This document shows, in pieces, positions 55,199 through 63,547 of a DNA stretch of 64,000 bases. The DNA comes from Streptomyces sp. 11x1. Its GTDB lineage: Bacteria > Actinomycetota > Actinomycetes > Streptomycetales > Streptomycetaceae. The stretch covers positions 1 to 64,000 of the forward strand of contig NZ_CP122458.1 of the NCBI RefSeq assembly GCF_032598905.1, given 5' to 3'. Positions within the stretch are counted from its first letter, which is position 1, and the number at the start of each line of letters is the position of its first letter. The notes beneath the pieces were generated by a model. That model was not told the DNA's origin. It saw only the letters and a list, made by a program, of their open reading frames with translations, and ran no database searches. The position numbers and the translations under genes were made by a program.

Positions 55199-55616
55199 TG
55201 ATGGAAGTGTTGAGAGTAGGATCAGGGCACGAGGCACTGACCTGCTCGATAGCCTGCAGGAAGATCTTGTTGTTAGCTTCGGTGTCGTTGCAGCCCGCGT
55301 CGCCCGATCATCTGGGCGGTTGTCGCAGGAGACCAGCAGCGGGCACAAGCCGAACACGCCGTGTGGCGGCGCAGGCGACGGCAACCGGCGAGCCACACCA
55401 TAATGCGTTCCATTCGGCCGGGCCGGTGAGCGTCTCGCGGGGCGGCAAACAATGTATTGCCAGCTTCCCTCTGACTCTCGCTCGCGCTCTGCTGGGGCTC
55501 CATATTCGAGTTCCTATCAGTTTACGAGCTCGACATGGCCGATCAGCCTAAAGGCTTCCGGAATGCTCACGGGCTACAGTTCTTGGGTACACCCCGTTGA
55601 CCAGGAAGGGGGTCCG

Positions 55617-56270
55617 ATGCAGAGTGCGGCGTCCAAGGACGTGGTCGAGTTCATCGGGCACAACCTCATCGGCAGAACTCTGACCTCTCAGCCGATCAAC
55701 ACGCGCACCCACGAGGGTCGCGTGGAGACGACGTACACGGACCAGACCTTCTTCAGCAACCTGGTCCAGCGTACAAACGGATTCGACTTCGACTTGACCT
55801 TGATCACGCACGGTCGCCAGTTCCACCTTGACGCCGAAGACCGCCCCGGTGCGGCCGCCGGAACAATGGACGCAGTCCGGGTGTACCGGTACGCGATGAC
55901 CGAGCGCGTGAGCACGGGCCAGCTCCTCGGCTTCGCCCGGTACGTCAGCTCAACCAATACACACTTCGACCCGCTGGCGGGGACCTGCTTCCTAGTCCAG
56001 ATGCGGATTGATGACGGCGCCTTGCTCGTCACCGAACACCAGGTCGGATATGGCGACTTTCCGACGCCAGACGGCGGCCGCAAACCGCAGGCCATGGACT
56101 GCCGCTATCGCTACCGCCTAGACGACAGGGGGGTGCTTTCGGTCGAGTTCGATCAGAAGTCTTTCGATGTAGACGTGAATTCGTTCGAGCGGCAGCCGAC
56201 CAACGATCAGTTCCCCACTCAGGTCAGTCGCGAGCTGTTCGACACTGAGGGCGCGCCAGTCGGGAGCTAG
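55617..56270 (+). CDS. Unknown 217-aa protein beside the RiPP-like cluster
   Basis: ATG after AGGAAGGGGGTCC. A beta-rich soluble protein (residues 10-200, with many Thr/Phe/Arg), no signal peptide or membrane segment. It is convergent with sagB and overlaps its 3' end by 47 bp. No family is recognised, so whether it belongs to the cluster is open. The stretch 55199-55616 upstream shows no gene. Confidence 0.55.
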   Translation: MQSAASKDVVEFIGHNLIGRTLTSQPINTRTHEGRVETTYTDQTFFSNLVQRTNGFDFDLTLITHGRQFHLDAEDRPGAAAGTMDAVRVYRYAMTERVSTGQLLGFARYVSSTNTHFDPLAGTCFLVQMRIDDGALLVTEHQVGYGDFPTPDGGRKPQAMDCRYRYRLDDRGVLSVEFDQKSFDVDVNSFERQPTNDQFPTQVSRELFDTEGAPVGS

Positions 56271-56385
56271 CGGGCCCGAGGACCAGTTCTCCCACCACGG
56301 GCTCGATAAGGTCGCCCGCGCCGATCACCTCGGCGAATAGGCGGTCTGGGCACCCGCCGCCAAGCGCACATACTGCAAGGCCTAG

Positions 56386-57827
56386 TAGTGCTTGGTCAGG
56401 TTCACTCGCCGGTGGCGTGTCCGTTTGATCGCTTGTTCCGTTGACCTGTTGTGATGGGTGGGGAGCTTGCCGCGGTCCGGTGTGATCTGGAGGACTTCGC
56501 GGCAGAGATGTTCGAGCCGTTCGCGCGGGCGGATCAACGCCGGTGGGGAACGGTCTATCTGCGGGGCCTGCTGCTGGACGGGCGGCGCAAGTCGGTGGAA
56601 CCGATGGCCGCCCGCCTGGGCGAGGACGGCAACCGGCAGGCCCTGGCGAACTTCATCACCACCAGCCCGTGGGACGCGGCGCATGTCCGCGCCCGCCTGG
56701 CCTGGCGGATGCAGCAGGTGGTCAAGCCGACCGCGCTGATCGTGGATGACACAGGCTTCCTCAAGGACGGGGACGCCTCGGCGTGTGTGGCCCGGCAGTA
56801 CACCGGCACCGCGGGCAAGGTCACCAACTGTCAGGCCGGGGTGTCCCTGCACCTGGCCTCCGACGACGCGTCGGCTGCTGTCGACTGGCGTCTGTTCCTG
56901 CCCGAGAGCTGGGATCCCGCCTCGTCCAAGGCCGATCCGGGCAAGGTGGCCCGCCGCACCACGTGCGGCATCCCCACCGACGTCGGACACGTCGAGAAGT
57001 GGCAGCTGGCCCTGGACATGATCGACGAGACCAGGTCGTGGGGCATCGACGTCCCGATCGTCGTCGCCGACGGCGGTTACGGCGATACCGCAGCCTTCCG
57101 GCTGGGCCTGGAAGAACGCGGGCTCGGCTACGCGGTCGGCATCTCCACCACGACCACCGCCCACCCGGAAACGGCACGGCCGCATACCCCGCCCTACGGC
57201 GGTCGCGGCCCTCGGCCCCAGCCGGTTTATCCCGAGGCGGCCAGGACGGTGAAGAAGCTGGTCATCGAGGCCGGCAAGCAGACAGCCCGGCCGGTGCAGT
57301 GGCGGGAAGGCTCCCGCCCGGGCAGCGGCCGCAGCGGCGTCAAGCGCATGTACTCCCGCTTCGTGGCCCTGCGCGTGCGGCCCGCCGGACGCGAGATCCG
57401 CAAAGCCTGCGACGGCCCGGAACTGCCCGTCTGCTGGCTGCTGGCCGAATGGCCCGCCGACCAGCCCGAACCCGTCCAGTTCTGGCTGTCCAACCTTCCC
57501 GCCGACACGGCGCTGGCCACCCTCGTGCGCACCGCGAAACTACGCTGGCGCATCGAGCACGACTACCGCGAGATGAAGCAGACCCTGGGCCTGGCCCACT
57601 TCGAAGGCCGCACCTGGCGAGGCTGGCACCACCACGTCACCCTCGTCTCCGTCGCACACGCCTTTTGCACCCTTCAGCGCATCACCCGGTCCCCAAAAGA
57701 GACGGCGCCGGCCTGAGCCTCTACCAGGTCGCCCGCGAACTGCAGCTACTCCTCGCGGTCTGGACCGGCGCCTGCCCCACCTGTCACCGCAACATGCCAG
57801 AACCGATACCGACCTGACCAAGCACTA
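56386..57827 (+). mobile_element. IS701-family insertion sequence
   Basis: 1442 bp with 16-bp perfect inverted ends (TAGTGCTTGGTCAGGT) and a CTAG target duplication at 56382-56385 and 57828-57831. CTAG-type 4-bp duplications fit the IS701 family. It carries one transposase gene. The intact ends and gene suggest recent insertion. Confidence 0.82.
56451..57716 (+). CDS. IS701-family transposase
   Basis: A 421-aa DDE transposase. IVDDTGFLKDG (first Asp), VVADGGYGD (second Asp) and WRIEHDYREMKQTLGLAHFEGR (Glu region) are the family's signatures; ARQYTGTAGKVTNCQ is also typical. Full length and uninterrupted. Confidence 0.88.
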   Translation: MMGGELAAVRCDLEDFAAEMFEPFARADQRRWGTVYLRGLLLDGRRKSVEPMAARLGEDGNRQALANFITTSPWDAAHVRARLAWRMQQVVKPTALIVDDTGFLKDGDASACVARQYTGTAGKVTNCQAGVSLHLASDDASAAVDWRLFLPESWDPASSKADPGKVARRTTCGIPTDVGHVEKWQLALDMIDETRSWGIDVPIVVADGGYGDTAAFRLGLEERGLGYAVGISTTTTAHPETARPHTPPYGGRGPRPQPVYPEAARTVKKLVIEAGKQTARPVQWREGSRPGSGRSGVKRMYSRFVALRVRPAGREIRKACDGPELPVCWLLAEWPADQPEPVQFWLSNLPADTALATLVRTAKLRWRIEHDYREMKQTLGLAHFEGRTWRGWHHHVTLVSVAHAFCTLQRITRSPKETAPA

Positions 57828-58682
57828 CTAGGTACTCGGCCACTAGGTAGAACGTCTGGAACAGCGCGCCTACCTCCTTCAGTACCAGGCTGTAGGCGAG
57901 CTCGCCGTAGCTGCTGCTCACCCGCTCGAAGCGGCTGGTGATCACGATCGCGACGGGTGCCCGCTCGGAGCCCGCAGCGGCGGCCGCTCCGGCGAGCACC
58001 GGCGTGTGCGCGTCCGGTGAGATCAGTTCAAGTGCGTGAGTGTCCGGCAGGTACCGGTAGATCCCTGCTGGCACGTCGGCGACCGAGTCCGGCGCGACGA
58101 CGGGATATAGCTCAAGGCTGTATGCCGCGCCGCCGGAGGGGTATGGACGGGACACCACATCGGGTCCACCAGTACGGTTGCGAGCGGTCAGCCATAGGAG
58201 GTGGCCGAGATCGTGCATGAGCCCCTCCGGCCATGACCGCCGAGACGTACGGGCGTTGAGGAGGAGCGGCAGGTTCTGGGACATCGGCTCGGGAGGCTGT
58301 TGGAGCCGGAACACTACGCTCGCCGGCCGGGCCGGTACGACAGGTGGTGACACTGGCGGCAGGCCGCCGCGGGCCGCTGCTCGGGAGCGGCGGTGGAACG
58401 TGAGTGAGTCGACATCCCACCGTGCGGACTCGATCACTGCGACCTGTGCGGGCGACACCAGGACAGCAGCCGCCCGCAGTTCCGAGACCAGCGGAGCCAC
58501 GTCGACAAGAGGGAACTGCGCTCGTACCTCAGATACCGTTCTGGGTCGGGCGAAGGCGTTCATCACTGCGAGCGCTTCGGCTTCCGAGGTGGAGAGCGTC
58601 ACGGCGTGGCCGGCGGCCGAGATCTCCAGCCGTCCTCTCACCCAGCGGACCCTTGCCAGCGGCGAGATGACCAGCGACGTGT

Positions 58683-59681
58683 TCATGGGAACGCTGGCCG
58701 ACGCTCGATCCGCCGCTGGTCGTCCGCATCGCCGAACATTAGGTCGAGCCGACGGGTGGCGTCCGCCCACGCCTCCATTGTCCGTGCATGCTCGAGCAGG
58801 CTGGTGACGCGCGGGTCGTCCCACCGGGCCATCGCTCGTTGCCACAGCGTAGTGCCGGGCTCGTCCAGCAGGCTGCCTACGGTACCTTCGTACACCGGCA
58901 TCGCCCGCACCCGCCCGTCGGGCTCCACCTGCATTGCCGGGATCTCACCCTGGACGAGCCTTTCCGGGCGCATCTGGAACATTTCGTTGTCGCTTACCAC
59001 GAGGTCGGCTCGTAGGTGGGTTCGCAGTGTGTCTGCGTAGGACTCATCGCGTAGCAATTCAAGTTGACGGGATGTCACCATTTCATGGGTGACGAAGCCT
59101 TTGCGGCTGGCGAGTCCAATCGGCATCGCCGCGCCGAAGAACACGTAGTCCAGCGATGGAAATCGCGTGTCCACCAGACGGCAGAAGTCCGGAATCTCGT
59201 CGAAGTTCGACCGCGTCACCGTGTAGTCCACACCGACCGCCAGCTCAGGCTGCCCAGCCGCCGCGTCGGTCAGTCGCGCGGCGGCGTCCATGGCACGGTC
59301 GAACGATCCGGCCCGGCCGCGCAGCCGGTCGTGTGTCGCCGCACTCGCCCCATCGATGCTGACTGTGACGTTGGACATCGCCTCCACCACCGCGGCTACG
59401 GTGCGGTCGGGGAGATGCCAACCTGCCGTGTATAGGTGAACCGACACGCCGCCGCTACGAAGCCGCTCGGCCACCCGGAAGACCTCCGGCACCACCAGTG
59501 GCTCACCGCCCGACAGCACCACGGTGCGCGGGCTCAGCTCGACCAGGGCGTCGACCACCCGGGCGAGGTCGGGCCAGCTCAACTGTCGCGAGGGACGACG
59601 GCCGGCCTCGGAGTAGCAGTGCTCGCAGCGCAGCGGGCAGGCGTAGGTGATGTCCCAGACCACCGCCGCCGGTGCGGTCAT
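58683..59681 (-). CDS. Radical SAM enzyme of the RiPP-like cluster
   Basis: A 332-aa protein. CPLRCEHC (Cys15, Cys19, Cys22) binds the [4Fe-4S] cluster; VVLSGGEPL is the SAM-binding GGE motif. The C-terminal part (AMQVEPDGRVRAMPVYEGTVGSLL) has the outline of a SPASM/twitch region, but its cysteines are absent, so auxiliary clusters are unlikely. It overlaps the YcaO gene upstream and sagB downstream by 4 bp, so the three are co-translated. The substrate is presumably the precursor peptide. Confidence 0.75.
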   Translation of the reverse strand: MTAPAAVVWDITYACPLRCEHCYSEAGRRPSRQLSWPDLARVVDALVELSPRTVVLSGGEPLVVPEVFRVAERLRSGGVSVHLYTAGWHLPDRTVAAVVEAMSNVTVSIDGASAATHDRLRGRAGSFDRAMDAAARLTDAAAGQPELAVGVDYTVTRSNFDEIPDFCRLVDTRFPSLDYVFFGAAMPIGLASRKGFVTHEMVTSRQLELLRDESYADTLRTHLRADLVVSDNEMFQMRPERLVQGEIPAMQVEPDGRVRAMPVYEGTVGSLLDEPGTTLWQRAMARWDDPRVTSLLEHARTMEAWADATRRLDLMFGDADDQRRIERRPAFP

Positions 59682-62371
59682 CGTTTCCCCCTGGGCAACA
59701 GGTCCCGGATGCAGGTGACGCGCCCGCGGTCCCCGGTGCAGAGCGGGTTCGTCGTCTCCGATCCCGGGATCACGGCCCGTACCGCGTACGCCGGCGCGAT
59801 CTTGTCGACCGTCAGGTCCGTGAGGAGGACCTGGTCGAAGCCAGCGGCCTCGATAGCGCCCACCATCCATCGCAGTTCGTCGAGAATGTCGTCCACCACG
59901 TACCCGGCGACGGCGTCGAGATCCTGGGTCGGGCGGTCGTTGCCGAACCAGAACGCATGCGCAGCGGGACGCGCGGTCCGCGGCCTCTCGTGGCGGCCGA
60001 GGCTCCGCGCCTGCAGCGAGTAGTCCTCCCGGCCTCCGGCGATGTATCCGGCTTTGGTCTGCCCGGCCTCCAGCAGCGCCATCGCCGCTGCGACTTCGGG
60101 ATCCGGGTGGGCCGCGAACCCGTCGGACACCGTGCTGCGCCCGCCGGAGAAGGGGTCCTCGAAAACCCGGGCGTGCAAGGTTGGCACCCGAATCTCGGAA
60201 GTGATGTCGAGTAGGCGCACACTCATCCCGCCCTGCTCGTACTTGGTCACGATCCGGCGCGGAACGTCCGGCAATGACTCAAGGTCGATGAAGCGGAACT
60301 CTCGGTAGCCGACCCCACCAGGATTGTCGATCTCCAGCTCGACAAGCCGGGTGGCATGCCGCTCGACCAACTCGGCGACCGCGTGAGTGGCCGCCTCGGC
60401 CAGGCTGAAGCCTGAGCCCAGACCGCTGGAGGAGAAGACCTTTCCTCCCAGCCGCGGCGAGTAGAGGATGTCCCCCGGCAACCTGCCGCCGACCAGGGCT
60501 GCGGTTGGAACCAGCACCGTCCGTCCGCTGACGAGATCGACCGTCTCCGCCCACTCCAGCTCAGCCTGAGAGGTCCACCGGCTGTCGAACGGCAGCCCGA
60601 GCCGGTCCGGCGCCACGGCCGTGGCCCCATCTGCCACCGCACGCTCATACGAGGCCCGGAGCGCCGTCGCTGGACGGAAAGCGTCCTGCGCCTGGATCTC
60701 AGCCTCCTCCATAATGGCGCCCGTCTTCGCGGCGTCTACCGTCTCCGCCTTACCGCTCGCGAAGCTCGCCGACCAGCCGCTGCGCTGCGCGAACGCCTGG
60801 GCGATGTGCACGCCCAGGGTGGTCAGCTCTCCGACCATCCCGACGCGCACCACGCCCAACTGCCGGGCGATATCGTCCGCGATGACGCGGGCTTTGTCCG
60901 GGTCGCAGGAGAACCGGCGAGATCCACTCGCCTTCGGGGTCGGCACCAGCCCGATCCCCATACCGGTCCACGGCCCTGCCAGGCGGACCGGGGCTTGCGG
61001 GCGTTCCAGGACCTTGACGAGCGGTGCGGCCGCACGCCGAGCCAGCGCGAGTTCCCGTGCAGCGCCGTCGAGCGCAGCGCGGGAAACGCCGAGCACGCCG
61101 AGGTCCGAGCTCGCCTGCGACCAGGACACGGCCGGGCGCAACCGGGTGATGCACCGGCGGGCCTCTTCGTACTCCGCAGCGGTCGGCTCGCCGTGAGCTG
61201 CCGCCTGGCGGGCGAAGTGCTGGACCGCACCCAGTCGGAGGATCTCCCGCTTGAGCGCGAGGTCGTCGATCCACAGACCGGTGCGCAGCGCCTTGCCCAT
61301 CGCTGACGTGGGGTGTCTGCCGACCGCCGCTACCAGCCGGGCCACCGTGACTTCGGTGTGCAGCGAGTCCGACACGTCCTCCAGCCCCAGCCCGAGGTCG
61401 CCCATGGTCACGTGCGTCTCCTCGGGCGACTCCCAGCCCCACTGCAGCCGCACGAAATCGAGCAGCGACTGCGCCGGATCCTGCGCGCCGTCGGCCAGCG
61501 CGTCTGGTGCCACCGACAGCCGCCCGCCGCCTGTCGTCAGACGCAGCAGTGCCGCACGGGCCACGGCGTCGAACCGACCGGTCACCTTCAGGAACTGCAC
61601 GAGGTCGGCAAAGGACACCGCGTCACCGCTTTCCCACACGTGCAGGCGCGCGTCGGCGGTCTCGCGGTCCCGTACCCTCGCCGTCGGGTACGTAGGCGCG
61701 TCGGCGACGACGAGCTCGCCGGTCCCGACACGGACAGCCTCCGGCACCTGGCCGGCGGCCACATACTCGAGCAGCAGCTGGGAGTCTTCTCGCTTGAGGT
61801 CGAACCGTCGCAGCAGAGCGATGGTCTCCTCTGCGTCGGCCTTGGCGGCCAGCGACGGCGCGTTGAAGACTGCCTCGTATGTCCGGTCCGTGTAGTGCAG
61901 CGCCTGAGCGGCTTCCACAATGTCTTCACCGGTGCGAGGGGCGAGTGTGCCGCTGCGCACCAAGCGCTCGACGGCGTAGCGGACGTTGACCAGCGGCACG
62001 GTCAGTGTTTTGTACGTATCCTCTTCGAACAGGACCGCGACCTCGTCGTCCCGTTCGATCACTCCATCGCGGTACATCTCGTAGATTCGGCCGATGCCTG
62101 ACACCGCCGGGATTTCGGTGGCACGCAGCGCCCCCATGCTGGCCGCTCCCAAAACCACTACCCCGCGGGAGATGGCTGCGCGGATCTCGCCCGGGCTGAT
62201 CGCCAGCGTGTCGGCAAAGACGCCGTCGATGATGCCGACGACAGTCCCGGACGCGACGGCGTCCAGGTCACCACGCCGGATCGGCGGCCGGTAGTCGACC
62301 TCTGGGAGTACCTGCTCGGCCACCGAGCGAGGCAGCGAGGGACCAAGGAAGATGACAGGTCGGCGGTCCAG
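59678..62371 (-). CDS. TfuA-YcaO fusion protein
   Basis: About 897 aa. The N-terminus is TfuA-like: PVIFLGPSLP, YRPPIRRGDL, and the ALRATE segment near residue 80. The C-terminal half (about 440-890) is YcaO: VGMVGELTTLGV, IMEEAEIQAQDAF and EAATHAVAELVERHA include ATP/Mg-binding acidic residues. YcaO enzymes activate backbone amides with ATP to make azolines or, with TfuA, thioamides. The fusion is one chain. GTG 62323 would remove the conserved PVIFLGPSLP, so the CTG at 62371 after GGAAGG is preferred. Confidence 0.75.
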   Translation of the reverse strand: MDRRPVIFLGPSLPRSVAEQVLPEVDYRPPIRRGDLDAVASGTVVGIIDGVFADTLAISPGEIRAAISRGVVVLGAASMGALRATEIPAVSGIGRIYEMYRDGVIERDDEVAVLFEEDTYKTLTVPLVNVRYAVERLVRSGTLAPRTGEDIVEAAQALHYTDRTYEAVFNAPSLAAKADAEETIALLRRFDLKREDSQLLLEYVAAGQVPEAVRVGTGELVVADAPTYPTARVRDRETADARLHVWESGDAVSFADLVQFLKVTGRFDAVARAALLRLTTGGGRLSVAPDALADGAQDPAQSLLDFVRLQWGWESPEETHVTMGDLGLGLEDVSDSLHTEVTVARLVAAVGRHPTSAMGKALRTGLWIDDLALKREILRLGAVQHFARQAAAHGEPTAAEYEEARRCITRLRPAVSWSQASSDLGVLGVSRAALDGAARELALARRAAAPLVKVLERPQAPVRLAGPWTGMGIGLVPTPKASGSRRFSCDPDKARVIADDIARQLGVVRVGMVGELTTLGVHIAQAFAQRSGWSASFASGKAETVDAAKTGAIMEEAEIQAQDAFRPATALRASYERAVADGATAVAPDRLGLPFDSRWTSQAELEWAETVDLVSGRTVLVPTAALVGGRLPGDILYSPRLGGKVFSSSGLGSGFSLAEAATHAVAELVERHATRLVELEIDNPGGVGYREFRFIDLESLPDVPRRIVTKYEQGGMSVRLLDITSEIRVPTLHARVFEDPFSGGRSTVSDGFAAHPDPEVAAAMALLEAGQTKAGYIAGGREDYSLQARSLGRHERPRTARPAAHAFWFGNDRPTQDLDAVAGYVVDDILDELRWMVGAIEAAGFDQVLLTDLTVDKIAPAYAVRAVIPGSETTNPLCTGDRGRVTCIRDLLPRGKR

Positions 62372-62401
62372 CGTCGTTTTCCTTCCAGACTCGCGGACTA
62401 T

Positions 62402-63010
62402 CTACTCGCCCGGCTGCTCGAGCGGCAGGGGCATGATCGGCTCCCGCGGCAGGTCCGGGATTTCCGGGTTGAAGGTTTCCGGACTGATGATCTTGTTGCA
62501 GTGCTGCCCGCTCTTGCACGCTTGCGGAAACGCATACATCCGCTCCGGATTGTCCGCTGATCCGGCACCGCCGACCGTCTTGTCGATTGTGAGTCGCTTC
62601 TTCGTCGAGTACGGCTCACCGAAAGCTTCCTCGTAGAGATCCTGCGTCGCCGAGAACATCGCGATGTTCTCCAGCCACTCGTCGCCGCCCTTGTCAAGGC
62701 CGAAGTACGGGTCGTGGTGGAGGAAGTAGCCGAAAAGACGCTCGCAGTCCTCGGCGTACTTACGCGTGTCCAGGATGTGCTGGTGCCAGTATTCGTCGAG
62801 CGCGCGGTCGACGGAGAGCGTGGTGTGCGGGTGCAGCAGGTTCAGCACCAGGAACCGGCGGTACTTCTGCTCGGCCTCGCCGAGGGCCTCCTCGGTCCAT
62901 GCTTCCGGGTCGTCATGCTGCAACTTGCGGTTGATCGGCGCGAGGTCAACCTGGTCCACCAAGGCGACCGCCGCAACGACGTCCTCCCGTGAGGGCGTGA
63001 CCGTTCTCAT
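62402..63010 (-). CDS. GRDP-like protein, candidate RiPP precursor or accessory
   Basis: A 202-aa protein, first gene of the operon. YRRFLVLNLLHPHTTLSVD and EYWHQHILDTRKYAEDCERL match the GRDP-like pattern (WH.HILDT..Y..DC). The last 45 residues (FPQACKSGQHCNKIIS, then Pro/Glu-rich) look like a separate tail with two Cys. A folded leader domain plus a short Cys-containing tail is one architecture for large precursor peptides, so this may be the substrate. That is inference. Its stop is in frame with the TfuA-YcaO gene. Confidence 0.6.
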   Translation of the reverse strand: MRTVTPSREDVVAAVALVDQVDLAPINRKLQHDDPEAWTEEALGEAEQKYRRFLVLNLLHPHTTLSVDRALDEYWHQHILDTRKYAEDCERLFGYFLHHDPYFGLDKGGDEWLENIAMFSATQDLYEEAFGEPYSTKKRLTIDKTVGGAGSADNPERMYAFPQACKSGQHCNKIISPETFNPEIPDLPREPIMPLPLEQPGE

Positions 63011-63179
63011 CCCATCACCCTCTCTCAGCAGTCGGCCGACACTGCGGAACTGCCCTCGGCACGGTGGTCAACTAGCACTACGACGGCCAGACCCCACTTT
63101 ATGACATCTGCAGCCACTACGCCACGTAACGTAACTGTTCGTGTCGTTCTGTGATGAAGTGGGCGGCACCGGAACGACC

Positions 63180-63488
63180 CGGAGGAGAAGGAGAACGCCG
63201 AGCGCGGCCCCAGGCCGCTGGAGGCCGCCGCGGTCACCTTCGCCAATGGCAGCGACAACATCGGCGTCTACGTGCCCGTGTTCGCCACCGCTGGCGTCGG
63301 CGGCATGAGCGTATACGCGGTCGTCTTCCTGATCCGGGTCGCGGTGTGGACTGCGGCCCGGCCGGTCCTTCGCCGCCCGGCCGGTGATCGCCAAGGTGCT
63401 CAGCCGCTGGGGCCACGTCCTGCTGCCTGTCGTCCTGATCGGCATCGGTCTGCTCATCTCCATCAAGGGCGGGGCCTTCGGCCTGTAG
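63180..63488 (+). pseudogene. cadD-like cadmium transporter remnant
   Basis: Reads VTFANGSDNIGVYVPVFA and VYAVVFLIRVAVWTAARP, then shifts frame near 63365 to ARPVIAKVLSRWGHVLLP and LIGIGLLISIKGGAFGL. This is the C-terminal half of a CadD-type cadmium resistance transporter. The 5' half is missing and there is a frameshift, so it is not functional. Confidence 0.65.
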
Positions 63489-63547
63489 GACCCCGTACGC
63501 AAGAGCGGCGGCACCAGGGGGGCCGTCGCTCGGCGTTGACACCGGGG

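Larger units (their letters stand above)
56224..58686 (-). pseudogene. sagB: SagB-type dehydrogenase, split by an IS701-family element
   Basis: The 5' part (58686 to 57832) encodes an N-terminal region (MNTSLVISPLARVRW) and a nitroreductase-like SagB/McbC fold (NARTSRRSWP, PYPSGGAAYSLELYPV, YGELAYSLVLKEVGALFQ). At YL the IS begins. Joining across it with one CTAG copy restores YLGLAVCALGGGCPDRLFAEV and GELVLGPA, the expected C-terminus, ending at 56224. SagB enzymes oxidise azolines to azoles in RiPPs. As it stands the protein is truncated. It overlaps the radical SAM gene by ATGA. Confidence 0.75.

Noticed and set aside
54735..55396. Overlapping plus and minus frames between the IS5 remnant and the 217-aa gene
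   Set aside because: Only the mom-like fragment at 54989-55198 shows real similarity; the other frames have no start context or codon bias.
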